64,000 nucleotides of DNA from Miscanthus floridulus (GCF_019320115.1 NC_089587.1:102078166-102142165); one strand, 5' to 3'. Shown: positions 11,580-22,949, counted from the stretch's first letter. Program-made: numbers and translations. The notes: generated from the sequence alone by a model not told the origin.

Positions 11580-12400
11580 GTCACTTTGCCGAGTGTTGCA
11601 CTCGGCAAAGGACCCGTTGCCGAGTGCCATGGTCACAGCACTCGGCAAAGCTGGAAAAATGGGCGCTTGAAAAACCGTTTTTCTAGCTTTGCCGAGTGCC
11701 AAGACCATGGCACTCGGCAAAGATTTAAAAAAAATCAAACTTTGCCGAGTGCCAGACAGAGGGCACTCGGCAATGAAATTTAAAAAAAATTCAAACTTTG
11801 TCGAGTGCCAGCCAGAGGGCACTCAACAAAGAATTTTTTTAAAAAAAATCAAACTTTGCCGAGTGCCCGCCAGAGGGCACTCGGCAAAGAATTTTTTTTT
11901 TAAAAAAAATTCAAACTTTGTCGAGTGCCAGACAGAGGGCACTCGGCAAAGAAATATTTAAAAAAAAATCAAACTTTGCCGAGTGCCAGCCAGAGGGCAC
12001 TCGGCAAAGATTTTTTTAAAAAAAAATTCAAACTTTGCGATTGCCAGCCAGAGGACACTCGGCAAAGAATTTTTTTTAAAAAAAATTCAAACTTTGCTGA
12101 GCGCCGGGCACTCGGTAAAGAATTTTTTTTTTAAATAAAAAATCTTTGCCGAGTGCCTGCAGGGTTGGCACTCGGCAAAAAGACCGTCAACGGGGCCGAC
12201 GCCGTGACGGTCGCTTTTCTTTGCCGAGTGCCCCCGGGGCTCTCGGCAAAGCCTTTGCCGAGTGCCGGATAAAAGACACTCGGCAAAGAAGACTTTGCCG
12301 ATCAATTTTTTACCGTGTGTTCTTTGCCGAGTACCGCACTCGGCAAAGGCTTTGCCGAGTGCAATTTGACCCTTGCCGAGTGCCTCAGGCACTCGACAAA
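11580..12400. repeat. CACTA-1 right subterminal tandem array
   Basis: Inverted pairs of TTTGCCGAGTGCC and GGCACTCGGCAAAG recur with AT-rich linkers (AAATTTTTTTAAAAAAAATC). From about 11730 to 12110 the pair plus linker forms a tandem array with a period near 60 bp and roughly seven copies. The loop sequence CAGCCAGAGG is nearly constant. This is the right-hand counterpart of the left subterminal zone. Several copies carry TTTGTCGAG changes, consistent with decay by CpG mutation. Confidence 0.88.
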
Positions 12401-15013
12401 GAACCTGAATCGAGTAGTGAAATCTACAGCTCAACTAAACTGGTCCATCTAATTAAAGCCAATTTGACTAGGTGCTTGCAATGGAGTCTGGTTGTGTGTG
12501 TGGGCAAGCAAGAAAGAACAAAAAATAATGGAGGGGGCCCGGCCGGCCGGCCCTCATGTAAAGCTGATGGATCCAGCAGACACAACACAAGGGGAGGCAG
12601 GCACTGTGCATGAGTGTTTGGTAATGCCAAAAGGAATGTGAGGACCCACGGCCCCGGCCCCCGGGGTAGAGAAGAAGAGCTGTTCGACGCAATTATTCTC
12701 CCCAGCTTGTTCTTCTTCCCTGTTCGACGCACGCGTAAAGCTCTCTTCGCTTCAGACCAAAGGAATCCGTTTCGATCGATCGAACCAACGGCATGCAACA
12801 CGGCATACACTGGGGCTAGCTGCATGCTGTTGCTGTGATGCATGCTTTCCTGCTCTGAAATCTTCGGTCGGATCAGCCTATCTCCAGCAGGCGCCATGCA
12901 TGCATGCATGCATGATTTCATCGTTCTCTGCTTTGCATGCAATTGTTAATCATCGATCTCTGCAATGATCCATATCCGTCGATCGATCGCCGTTTAACTA
13001 CATACGCATCTGCTGATTACATGCATGGACACTTTGGAACTGTATACTGATGGCAGTGCATATGCATGCATGCATGCATGCTTTTGCATGCAGTCAAGCT
13101 ATAGCCGGTCTCTTCTTCTCTCTTGTGCATTGTGCTCTCACACGTCAGTCTATTCGTCCATGAGAATGTGTGCTAAACAGTGAGATTGATCAGGAATCTG
13201 GTTCAGGGACTCGCACTCGCACAGTTACAGGTCCCTGTTCCGTGCTCGACCGGTCTCAGCCTCACGGGGCTGGATGATGGATTATTTACTGTTGACTGGT
13301 TTAACTGATTTGATGTGAAAAAAAAATATTATTTTAACTTATAATACACGATGACATACCATCGTTTACGCACCACCGAACAGCCTACTTGCCGGCCGGG
13401 AACAGCCTACTTGCCGGCCGGCCGGGCAACGGACATGTAAAAAAAATCGGCAACCATGGCGCGCCCTGCAGCTGTCTGTATCAGGTTATCAGCATGGCTG
13501 CATGGGCGAGGGTGACGCGTGATGAAGACATGCATGCAATGGCACTGACAACATGCATGCATGTAGCAGTGCTGTGTAGCCTGCCTGATGACCGTCGTAC
13601 GTACGTATGTCATCCGTGCTCCTTGTCTCCTGCGTACATACGCACGTACTGTACGTACAGAGACTCCTGCAAGGCGTACGTACGCAGACGGCAGATGACA
13701 TGGGAAATATAAAAAATCGATGGCCGGTCGGGGGGCAAAACGTGTGCAGCACTCTACTCTCTTCACCTGGTGACCAACTGTTCATCAGCGTTTGGTTTGG
13801 TGATGATGAGGGCCGAGCGCGCGCGAGAGAGAGATCTAGAAAGAGAGAGCGCTCTGGTAGGCCCAGCCTCACATGCAAGTGCATCAGCGGCCGGCCGGAG
13901 TCCTTTGCTCTCCTCAGTCCTCACCAACCAGAGATTACAATAGTGCCATTATTCAGCCCCGACCCATCAGAACAGTACAGAAGCTGACTGAATTCTGGCA
14001 CGATTTTGTAGTGAACACTAACTAGCTAGATCTTGCATTGCATCCAGAGCAAATTTTTTTATGATTTCGTATTATTGAGCATCAACATGCAAGAGTATAT
14101 ATGCTGATATGCAGGCATCCACATATTCACAAAGTACACATCACCATAATTTCATTCGGAAAATAAAGAAGTACATGACCAAGTACATACAATACAACAC
14201 TGCAAGATACTATATGCATTCATCACTAGTGCTGATACTTTTTGGTAGTGAAGAATGAACCTGCAGGCCCTACCATATGAGCACATGATGGGCAACTGAA
14301 TTAGTAATCGGTGGAAGAACCTACGAGGAAAAGGAATGCTTGGCTTTTGCTAGTTGTTACTGCATGCTGTGGCAGTGCAGGCCAGGCAGGCTGCTCCTGC
14401 GGCTAGCTGCATCTGCATCCATGGCCAGGGCCTGATTGAGATCGACGACGACGGGCCCGGTCCCGTACCTCACCTAAAAGGGGAGGAACACGCACAAAAA
14501 GCAGCCATGGCAAGTAGCCGGCAGCTTACTCTCAGTCTCTCAGTAACAACGTCTGCTTTGTTTTGTTTCATGTAATGTAATATAAGCTTGTATCATGCAT
14601 GTCCTGTTGCGAACGAATAATCTCTTTTGTTTAATTAGTGGCGTGGTGATGGGCCGGGGTTGGGGTTAATGATGGCCGGGGAGAGGAAGGGGATCTGGAA
14701 CACATGCAAGCCTCTAGCTCCCCGGAAAAGGCCAATATATGCAATGGCGCCGGCAGCGGCAGGCAACCATCATTGATTCATTGGCATATCCATATCGTCG
14801 TCGACAGCTGCTGCTGCAGCAGGAAGCTGCTGGCTTGTTAATTAGCAGGGCTCCGATCCATGCATGCACTCCCCGGCCACCATGCATGCATGCAAGCGCC
14901 CGAGAGGAATCTTACTGCTAATCATTCGGGCCTCGAAATTCAGAAGTGTGTGCTACTAACTCCCATGAGATTCTTGCTTTAGCCATGGCGGATCCGCGGC
15001 GTGCCTCCCCATA

Positions 15014-15050
15014 AAGATCGAGGTTTTCTGGCTTTGCGAGCCTCGATCTT
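15014..15050 (+). other. Small inverted repeat (hairpin)
   Basis: AAGATCGAGG and CCTCGATCTT form a perfect 10-bp stem around a 17-base loop. It lies 43 bp after CCCATGAGAT, a word that also precedes the hairpin at 15708. It is too short for a typical plant miRNA precursor. Significance unknown. Confidence 0.4.
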
Positions 15051-15707
15051 CATTTCCATCGTCAGCTCGATCATGGAGACATATGACGAGCGCATGGACC
15101 GACGGATGCTTCCAGGAGGAAACCGAAACCGATCAGGTTATCTGCAGAAAATTCAGGTTAATTACCTAACATAACCACACGCTAGAGAGAGACGATGCAT
15201 GCATGGAGACTCCTGAATTCTCCTGATCAGACTCTATCGTACGTGGCCTTTAATTACTGGATTTCCTAGCTTTAGCTGCAGTAGTTTTCCAGTTGTTAAC
15301 GAGTACTCGAGTAGTAGTTCAGTTGTTAATTAACGAGTAAGTAGGCGCGGGGCTGGGGCTGTGTGCTAGCCTGAGCCTTGAGGTGTGAGGATGGATCGAT
15401 TGATCGATCGAGCTGGAAAGTAGCGGGCAAATGGAGCCATCTTTTGCAGCCGGGCGGGCAGGGGCCGGGTGGTCTCGTCGCAGGACCAGGACCAGCTGCA
15501 TCTTCATGCATGCATGCTAACCCCAAGTGACCACGAGTCCGTATCATTCGATGCCTCCTCCCCGGCCCTAGCTCTCTTTGATTGCCTTTAGAAGGTGGCA
15601 CAGTGTACAGTGTGTGTGCTCACAACGTTTCATGGACCTAGCAGCTCTGCCCTCATCACCTACGTATTTGCCTCTTATTCCCATGAGATACTCGCTCTGT
15701 CCTAGGG

Positions 15708-15744
15708 AGATCTCCTTTGATCTTCCCCGTAAAGATGGAGATCT
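15708..15744 (+). other. Small imperfect inverted repeat
   Basis: AGATCTCC pairs with GGAGATCT and ATCTT with AAGAT, with a bulge. Like the hairpin at 15014, it follows CCCATGAGAT (15680-15689) and contains the shared word CCCC-TAAAGAT. The pair may be a diverged duplication. Confidence 0.35.
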
Positions 15745-16509
15745 AAGTTCCAGGTGCAGGCAGTTTATACTGATGAGACGAGCATGCCCGTACGTACGTA
15801 GTGTCGTCTTACATTTTTCCTTTTTGTTGCATGCCTGCATTGCTTGTTACTTAATTCAGTGTGTGACTACCCTACATCATCTTGTAGCATGCATGGCTAC
15901 ATTTCGACATAATTGCATACATTTGCTAATAAGGTAGTACACCGTACGTGAGATCAACGAAGGCATGCATGCATGTTTTGTAGCTAGCTAGCTAGCTAGC
16001 TAGGACCAATGCAATGCCACCAGACAACGCAAATCACTGTGACATATGCGTGACATGACCACACCACGAGACAAGATTTGTATTCACATCGCCTCAGCTC
16101 GCCACTCCAGTACACTGTCAGCGCTAGTTACACGTTCATCAGCATATTCGCTTGCTCGTATAGATCGTGAATTATAAATTAAAATAATATTTTTTTCTTA
16201 CACCAAACCAACCAGTAGCAAATAATCCACGATCGTTTAGGACGAAACAAATATGATGCAGCAAGCTAACGATCGGCTTAGGCCTGCATCTTTTGTCGAG
16301 CATGCAAGCATCCATGCATGTGCTTCGGTTAACCAGTAGTAAGCTGCTATATGAGTAGCCTTCAATTGCAATGCAAGGACGACGACGTATATATAGCACA
16401 CTAGAGCCAGCACACTTCAGGGGACCTCCATCCTTTTCTGCCGTCTAGTCTAGCTAGCTAGTGGTACAGGGTACAGACGCAATAGCATGCAACGCGGTCA
16501 CTCTACACG

Positions 16510-16640
16510 AACTCAAGTTTTGGCTAATTGCTAAACTAAACGTAATCTAGCTAGGTCATTTGCCTAGTAATCTAGCTTAAGTTTGCGCAACGTTTGGCTA
16601 ATTGCTAAATGTAATCTAGCTTAAGTTTGCTCAACATTGT
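16510..16640 (+). repeat. Local tandem duplication
   Basis: TTTTGGCTAATTGCTAAA followed by TAATCTAGCTTAAGTTTGC-CAAC occurs twice in about 130 bp (near 16517 and 16591). The second copy lacks an internal insert. A small segmental duplication with no coding content. Confidence 0.5.
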
Positions 16641-16676
16641 GGAGGAGGCAGGAGGGTCTTATATATTAGTTACTAG

Positions 16677-16858
16677 CTCCCTCCGTCCCAAATTATAAGA
16701 CATTTTAAATTTTTTTAGTCAAATTTTATGTCAAAAATCGTTATAATTTTTTTATAATTTTGATCAAATATAAGATACTTTAACTCTTTAAAAAAGTTGA
16801 AATAACTTATATATATATTTGAATCAGAAATAACTTATACTTTGAAATGAAGGGAGGG
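16677..16858 (+). mobile_element. Stowaway-like MITE
   Basis: The left end CTCCCTCCGTCCCAAATTAT matches the common grass Stowaway terminus. The right end GAAATGAAGGGAGGG is its imperfect inverse. The body is AT-rich and about 180 bp, the normal size. A clean TA duplication is not visible, so the ends have drifted. It has no coding capacity and would have been moved by a Tc1/mariner-type transposase. Confidence 0.6.
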
Positions 16859-17435
16859 CGTGCTTGTGATGAATTTTGCTCGCTTTGAGGCTGCACGTGG
16901 GCCATGGAGAGATGGGCTTGCTTTTGGGTGGTAGCGCAACTAGGTCTGTTTGTACGTAGCGTCCGTGTCTTTTTTGCATCATATAATGGGGCATCGCAGG
17001 GCCGTCCGGATCGACGGGCCTACCATAGGGGTGAAGGACCAGCCAGGGAAGCTGATCGCTCGATGGAACGAGAGACCGACAAGAATGATCTCCTCCAGCG
17101 GCAAACCTTTCTTTTCATGTGCCTGTATACTACTCCAAGTCAAGGACCACACACAATGACTACAGAAAAGGGTCAGTTGAGCACCTAGATCGTCCGCCTC
17201 CCTTTTGAGCCTTTGACAGCTCACAAGTTTAAACAACGGGGGGAAATGCAGAACAGAAGGCGCACACATAGGTCTAGTTGTCGAACTCGCTCGAATTTTA
17301 CTTCCTTTCTTAGACCCCAAGGATAACCGTGCGTTACTACGGGAATTACGAATAATGTTGAGCTTGTTTGAATCATATCCTGCCAGGCAAGTCTAAATTA
17401 TTCGTTGTTCATGTATTTATTTCCCCTACTTGTTT

Positions 17436-17743
17436 TTTTAGAATTACATGGTACAACGTAGACATCCACAACACGCACGTGCACTCACCTATATGAACAC
17501 ACGTACGCAAACTATATCCCTATGAATACCTCCGAAGGGCTGAGCCGGCAGATTTCGAGATTCACGAAGTCATCATAGGCGTCTCGCTGTCGACGGAGAC
17601 GTCGCCTACCACTGAAAGCATAATGTCGTTAAATCGTGGAATAAACCTAGGAAAATGTGAGCGCCCATACAAGTCGATGACTTAAACCCGGATGAGTAGA
17701 TTTCAGCACAAGAAAGCGAACCAACCGATGATAGATCAGTTCG
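17436..17743 (-). mobile_element. Au-type SINE
   Basis: On the minus strand the segment reads like a grass Au SINE: CTTTCAGTGG, GAGACG, CTCCGTCGACAGCGAGACGC, GATGACTTCGTGAATCTC, GCCGGCTCAGCCCTTCGGAG and a terminal GTGTGTTCATA-type tail ending in a short A run. It is flanked by an 18-bp target duplication with a single mismatch, TATTTCCCCTRCTTGTTT at 17418-17435 and 17744-17761. SINEs are Pol III-transcribed and mobilised by LINE machinery, which makes such long duplications. Family recognition is from memory of the conserved core; the duplication is seen directly. Confidence 0.75.
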
Positions 17744-18915
17744 TATTTCCCCTGCTTGTTTGTTCATAAGAATTCAAATGACGCTTTATCCAATAAATCA
17801 AACATTATCATAATTATCCACTGCGTATTGGTGTACCTGCATTCCAATTATTTATTGCTGCTGGATACTATGTTTGGAGTATGACCTGATGAAGAGTAAT
17901 GCAGATGGCTTCTAGTGCTGAATGGCCTGACGAGAGAACTGAGGTTGTTTTGAGAGTTATTTGTTGAACATAGAGTATTTTCTCATTAAATTTTCACTAC
18001 TTATAGTATGAGATGTATTCTAATATATAGTACGATTTTTAGTTTTGTTGCACAAAAATTATTTTAAAAATACCAGCGACGGTGAAAAAAGTCTCATATA
18101 CGTACAAGCATATAAAGACAAGTGTTCAACAGTAGATTCATCATGCATCCTCTCTTTCAAGATAAAAAATGAATCTGCCTACTAGACAGACGGTTTTATA
18201 GTTGAATCTGATTCACCGAAGAATAGTCATAGTCTCCAAGGTGAGTCAGGATTTGGAGCCCTGCTAACAGACCAGCAGAAAGGCCTCCATTTCTCATGTT
18301 ATGCATGTGCTGCTCCCTTGATTCAGCATTTAATGGAGACATTTGATATTAATTCTTGACATTGTTGCCCTATGTAAAAGACTATTTCAGATCTTAGACA
18401 GGGCATGTGAGAGACATGGTGATGCATTGCTGCTGATCAGCAGGATCGATCCTTCCAAGAAATTTGTCCGAAGAGGATTAACGTTGTTGTCCTCGGATGT
18501 ACGGGTGCAAAATATGAATAGCAGAAAAATGATTGCAGATAGTTGCACGCAGTGAGATGATTAGCCTATCTCATTCCAAGGAAGAGCTGTCCGGAGCAGA
18601 ATTTCATCCTTGTGTCGGCATGTGAAGGAAGAGGAAAAGCCTACTCGTAGGAGCTAGTAAATCAGGACTACTCCATTACATGTTACAGTACTATTTGAAA
18701 CAGGACCTAATTTATCCATGACCATACCTACGCAGTAACCACCTGCATGTGAATATGTGATCCATTATGTGCAGCATTATTGGCCAATGATATGTTAGGA
18801 ATGGTACAGAGAAGAAATATGGTTTTTGTGAGTACCTGGTAAAACTGAACTTCCTTTTTCTCTTGTAAATAATTATGGGTAAAGTCCATTCTTCACCCTC
18901 AAACTTACACAGTAG

Positions 18916-19356
18916 ATGCTGGGCCCTGGTTGGCCTGACAGCTAACAACTATTCCAATCCATTTCAAATTTTTGAGGAGTTCAGATTACAGTTAAATGTC
19001 CCCATAATTATGAGCTGAAGTATTTTGGACTGTTAGAAATGATGTCATCTTCAGGGGAATTCCTGCTAGTAGTCAGAGATGTTTGGAGATCTTCAAGTTT
19101 ACCTTTGGCTTGCTCTTTTGGAGGGCCAAGAAGAAATACTTCCCTCTGATAGAATCATGATTAGAGCAAATTGTGTAATTAGCTTGATTTTCTTTATTTC
19201 CTTTTATGTTTCCTGAATTCCCTTCCTCTTCCTGCTCTCCAGCTCTCCCCCCTGCTCCTTTTGTACTCTGTTTTGCTGCAACCCTCTCGGTTGTTTTTTT
19301 AAATAAAATTTTATTAAAGGCTCCTAAGCCTCTCCTGTGTTCCTCAAAAAAAAAAA
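18916..19356 (+). mobile_element. 5'-truncated LINE-like (or processed) retro-insertion
   Basis: The insert ends in an A run after GGCTCCTAAGCCTCTCCTGTG and is bracketed by an exact 15-bp target duplication, AAACTTACACAGTAG (18901-18915 and 19357-19371). A poly(A) tail plus a 13-20-bp duplication is diagnostic of LINE-type target-primed reverse transcription. The tail AATAAAATTTTATTAAAGGCTC resembles plant L1 3' ends. No reading frame with reverse-transcriptase motifs remains, so this is a short 5'-truncated copy or another mRNA moved by the same machinery. Confidence 0.72.
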
Positions 19357-19919
19357 AAACTTACACAGTAGTATGATTTTCAAACTTAAACTTACACACA
19401 CCCTCTGATAGTTGAAATCGGATAAATTTAGTCCTCTAACTGGTCTTAGAGGTGGTTTTGTGTTTTCTAATAATAAAAATTTGGTTTGGTTTCTAGAAAT
19501 TCATAACTAATTTATTATAAATCATAAAATATCAAACTAGTTCTAGTTTTATTTTAAAAATATCATCTATGTATTGGTGCTACACTTAGAGTTATTCGGA
19601 TCTTACTTGTTTTAAATAAATATTGAGTGCAACTACAAGCAATAAAGCTATAGAAATAAAAAAAACAATTCTAAATACCTATATATATGTCATAAACAAG
19701 TAGAGAACATTTTTAGAAAAAAAACAATCGGTACTAGGTTCATATTTTTTTATTTAAATAAACTATTTATGGATTTTTAGATAATAAATTAGATTTTTAA
19801 ATTATTTTTATAAAGTAGAAAGCCACCTTTAAAACCAGCATGAGGACCAAATTTATCTGGTTCTCAAAGTTAGAGTGCGATTGTTACCCGGTTTCATAGT
19901 TTAAGGTTAAAAAGGACGA

Positions 19920-21017
19920 CACTACACACAATTTTTTTTGCGCAGCATTTGCAAATAGGTCTCGAAGGCAGGCAGGCTTTTTAACCGCCTTGGTTAATGC
20001 CTGGATTAACCGAGATAGACATTTTTTATTAATCGAGGCGGCCGCCTCCTAAAATATATTAACCGAGGAGGGCCTTATAAGTGGTCTGCCTCCAAAAATG
20101 CCTCTATTTTAGGGCCCGCCTCAGTAAAAAAGGCGGCGGCCCATGAGGCCCAGACCAGGCCTGATATGTGCGACCAGTATATAAACGCAGGTTAGGGTTT
20201 CATAGCGAGCCGGCCCTCTCACTCCTTTCCCTCCCGAGCTGCCTCACTCCCTCCGTCTCCCCACAGTCGCGCAGCCGAAGGTGCGCCCGTCCCTCCCGAT
20301 GGCGCCCTCCACTCTCTCCCTCCCTCCCTCCACTCTCTCTGCCTCCAATTCTCCGTTCCGCGCCCCTCTCCCTCCCGAGCACGGCGGAGCTCCTCCCTTC
20401 CCATGGCGCAGCGGTGCTCCTCCCTTCCCTAGGCGTGGCGGCGCCCCTCCCTTCCGCACTCATCCCTCTCCTCGATGGCGACCGGCGGTGGACTAGAAAC
20501 GGCGACGATGGTGGCGCGGTGGAGCAGGCAGACGCGATGACGACGGTGGAGTTCGGTGAGATCCGGCCTCGGGGCTCGCAGATCTAGCCTCGGGGCGCCC
20601 GGATCCGGCGGATCCAGCCTCAGGGCTCATGGATCTGGCCTCGGGGCTTGCAGATCGGGCCTAAGGGAGCGTGAATCCACCCACGGATCTGGCGAGCTCA
20701 CCGACGGCAAATCGAGGGCGGGCGCGGGCGAGGTGGTGGCTGGATTTGTCAATAGGGAAGCCGAATCCGGCTCGACGGTGGAGGACGCACCCCGGCGACG
20801 GATCCAGCGAGCGTCGGTGGCTGGCCGTGGATGGGCTCGGTGGGCCTATCCATAGGTTTTTCTCATATTTTTTGTTTTTTTATTTGATTAACCGAGGCGG
20901 ACAATTGAACCGCCTCGGTAAAGACTTCATTTACCGTGACCTTTACGCCGAGGCGGTTGCGATGCCCATCTCGGTTAATCGTTTCTGCCCACCACGGTTA
21001 AGATTTGTGTAGTAGTG
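19920..21017. mobile_element. CACTA-type MITE, 1.1 kb (TTAACCGAGGCGG family)
   Basis: Ends are CACTACACACAATTTTTTTT and, inverted, CACTACTACACAAATCTTAACC. The 3-bp duplication CGA is present on both sides (19917-19919 and 21018-21020). Subterminal words TTAACCGAGGCGG and GCCTCGGTTAA repeat in both orientations near each end. The middle (about 20160-20860) is GC-rich and includes a TATA-like AGTATATAAACG at 20176, as in the leader of a larger relative. No transposase. The element lies within the right terminus of the MULE-like element. A second, incomplete member of the family starts at 62677. Confidence 0.85.
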
Positions 21018-21127
21018 CGAAAAGTGGATTTTACCTAATAAATGTCGACCTACACCTAGAAGTAGTGCATTTTCGATCCTCCAAGATATCTCTGTGGCAT
21101 GACAAAAATTCCAGAGTTTTGATGAAT

Positions 21128-21755
21128 CACTACCGCATAACACACTATCATTGTCGATTAGTACTTGCAACCAACAATGATAGGTGGACCATCACCGTCG
21201 GTTTATGGCTACAACCGGTAGTGATAGAAAGTGTATTATCACTGCCAGTTCGTGGACTAAACCACCAGTGATAGGCTGTTTTGCACAAAAAAAATCACAA
21301 ATTTTCACATGAAGTCTGATCAAGTAGACTTTAAATAAAAATTATATGGTTTAAAGATATCTAAAACTTTGCAGTTCAGAACCTTTTTATTTAAGATGAC
21401 TTACATGTTTAAATATTCAATATAAGTTTTCGGATCAGATTTGAAATGGTTAACATTATTGAATGGAGAAAAAGTTAATACATTAAAGTTGTAGTACTCG
21501 ACGAGATATACAAGTTTACAACTATCAACTTTTTCATTTGAGATCATTAGAGTGTAAAATATATAATATAATATTTAAATTTATGTAGTTAAAAGAATAA
21601 AATCAGTTGTATAGTCACGAGTCTCACGTAGCTCAGCCGGTACGAACCCTTGAGAGAACGCGAATGTTGAGACCTTGAGTTCGAATCCATCACTGCCAGA
21701 TCTGAATTTGGCAGTGATATCAGATTTAGACCTAGTAGTGATGGCTGACATAGTG
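21128..21755. mobile_element. CACTA-type MITE, 628 bp (TATCACTGCCAGTTCG family)
   Basis: Left end CACTACCGCATAACACACTA; right end inverted CACTATGTCAGCCATCACTA. The duplication AAT flanks both ends (21125-21127 and 21756-21758). Subterminal repeats of the type ATCACTGCCAGTTCGTGGAC and ACCGGTAGTGATAG appear near the left end and GGCAGTGATA near the right. The AT-rich middle has no coding capacity. A tRNA-like Pol III promoter pair lies at 21629-21688. Confidence 0.82.
21629..21688 (+). promoter_or_regulatory. tRNA-like Pol III A and B boxes inside a MITE
   Basis: TAGCTCAGCCGG (21629-21640) fits the tRNA A box and GAGTTCGAATCC (21677-21688) fits the B box. The spacing is close to that of a real tRNA gene. 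No acceptor stem or complete cloverleaf can be drawn, so this is not a functional tRNA gene. It is either a captured tRNA-derived segment or the head of a SINE inside the element. Confidence 0.6.
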
Positions 21756-21939
21756 AATCCAAAGTAAAGTTTCTGTTATGTGTTCTAAACTTCGGATAAA
21801 TAGGTCACCGCAAACAACAACACACTGCCTATTTGACTCCCATTCGCCTCTATCAGGCCCACCTTTCCCATTATGCAGGGTAACTCTCATTCTCACTTTC
21901 TACGACTCACGATCATTATACGTACGTGCATCTCTACTT

Positions 21940-22716
21940 CACTACTTATACAAAATGATTTCAAATGATGTCACCGTCTACTTTTAGAGATATTTTTTTC
22001 CTGTGATGTATGCTAGGAGAACCAACGACCGAATTTGTAAATCAATTTCTAGAGACATCATCTTAAGACTACCACATCTAGAAACAAGGTATTTTTAGAG
22101 GTGATCTACATAGGCAACCACCTATGTAAAATGGCCAATTTTAGAGACGTCTACTTATATGGCCCACCAATAGAATGAGCACATTTTCATGGATGGACGC
22201 CGCAAGCAACCGCCTCTAAAATCTCAATTACGGAGGCCGGGGCTCACGTGGTCCACCTCTAAACATAGGTCCTCCAAACCCATATAAGCTATGCTACATC
22301 TTAGCCCGTGTTTAGTTCCATATCAAATTTTTAAAAAGTGCTACAGTACCCATCACATCGAATCTTACGATACCTGCATGGAGCATTAAATATAAACGAA
22401 AAAACTAATTGCACAGTTTGGTTGGAAATTACGATACGAACGTTTTGAGCCTAATTAGTCCATGATTAAACACTAATTACCAAATAAAAACGAAAATGCT
22501 ACAGTAGCCCAAATTCTAAACTTCCACCGACTAAACACGCTCTTAGCTCTCTCCTACACTTCTCTCTGATCTCCCATAGCGCCATTCTCCCTACGCTCGT
22601 TACTGTTCTCCTCATCTTCCTACTGCTCCACAGCTAGCTCTGCCATCACCACGCTCGATCTTCATCAACTCAATCGCTCGAATGAGTCCACCACAGCTAA
22701 CTCCATAGCAGTCGAG
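21940..22716 (+). mobile_element. CACTA-like fragment (TTTTAGAGGCGGT-type repeats)
   Basis: A possible left end CACTACTTATACAAAATG at 21940 is followed by repeated TTTTAGAGGTGATC, TTTTAGAGACG, CCGCCTCTAAAAT and CCACCTCTAAA words in both orientations, typical of CACTA subterminal zones. A CT-rich leader (ACTTCTCTCTGATCTCCC) follows. A Tourist-like MITE has inserted at 22304. I cannot find a matching right end, so the copy is truncated or my left boundary is wrong. Confidence 0.4.
22304..22542. mobile_element. Tourist-like (PIF/Harbinger) MITE
   Basis: The left end GCCCGTGTTTAGTTCC and the inverted right end GAGCGTGTTTAGTCGG are terminal inverted repeats. TTA is present on both sides (22301-22303 and 22543-22545), the usual Harbinger target duplication. 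The 239-bp body carries CTAATTAGTCCATGATTAAAC, a block common in this grass MITE family. No coding capacity. Confidence 0.7.
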
Positions 22717-22717
22717 G

Positions 22718-22949
22718 AATGTGGTTGGTTGCCCCTCCTAAATTTTAGTCGTTCTCCTATCGAATATTTGGACACAAACATAGAGTATTAAATATAGACT
22801 AATTACGAAACTAATTGCATAGTTTACGACTAATTTGCGAGACAAATCTTTTAAACCTAATTAGTTCATAATTTAACAACGTGGTGCTACAACAAACATA
22901 TGCTAATGACGAATTATATAATTTTTTTATTAGTATCCGAACATCCCAT
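22718..22949. mobile_element. MITE of the TATCCGAACA...CCC type
   Basis: The segment runs from TGTGGTTGGTTGCCCCTCCT to TTATTAGTATCCGAACATCCC, which are recognisable inverse partners in a common grass MITE. The centre has GACTAATTACGAAACTAATTGC and CTAATTAGTTCATAATTT. Target duplication is not clear, so superfamily (hAT or Harbinger) is left open. Boundaries are approximate. Confidence 0.48.

Larger units (their letters stand above)
3276..12419 (+). mobile_element. CACTA-1, a 9.1-kb CACTA (En/Spm) transposon
   Basis: The left end is CACTACGGGAAACAGGGTCT and the right end is ACCTGAATCGAGTAGTG, which reads CACTACTCGATTCAGGT on the other strand. A 3-bp duplication AAA flanks it (3273-3275 and 12420-12422), as expected for CACTA elements. 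Both subterminal zones are packed with TTTGCCGAGTGCC and its inverse. Inside are a TNP2-type transposase region (5831-8972) and a second transposon gene (9128-11277), both on the plus strand and both broken. A GC-rich leader (about 4260-4700) and a GTA/GTG-rich block precede the transposase. The element is structurally complete at its ends but not autonomous. Confidence 0.94.
12423..16676. other. Intergenic stretch without a recognisable gene
   Basis: No exon chain, domain or RNA gene is recognisable on either strand. The stretch is unusually rich in CATGCATG (RY-type) runs and contains GCCGGCCGG clusters, including a tandem 21-bp copy of ACAGCCTACTTGCCGGCCGGG at about 13379-13428. It is the least repeat-like part of the left half, so it could be low-copy promoter or flank DNA of a gene outside the window. 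Short open frames of about 130 residues exist but lack support. Confidence 0.45.
18877..21036. mobile_element. MULE-like non-autonomous element, split by two insertions
   Basis: The left terminus GGGTAAAGTCCATTCTTCACCC and the inverse of the right terminus, AGGTAAAATCCACTTTTCGTCC, match as terminal inverted repeats. The right one is only joined up once the CACTA MITE at 19920-21017 is removed. Between them lie about 600 bp of AT-rich non-coding sequence, plus a LINE-like insertion (18916-19356) and the CACTA MITE. Flanking AATAATTAT and AATAAATGT could be a diverged 9-bp duplication, which would suit a Mutator-like element. Class assignment is tentative. Confidence 0.5.

Noticed and set aside
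11730..12115. CRISPR-like direct repeats
   Set aside because: Regular spacing comes from subterminal repeats of a CACTA transposon. The spacers are near-identical AT linkers and the genome is eukaryotic.
12423..16676. A known plant miRNA precursor in the low-copy region
   Set aside because: I compared by eye with common mature plant miRNAs (miR156 to miR529 types) and found no match. The hairpins at 15014 and 15708 are too short.
18343..18555. A 70-residue plus-strand frame that looks less biased than its neighbours
   Set aside because: No domain, no exon partners and no upstream promoter signal. Length is unremarkable.
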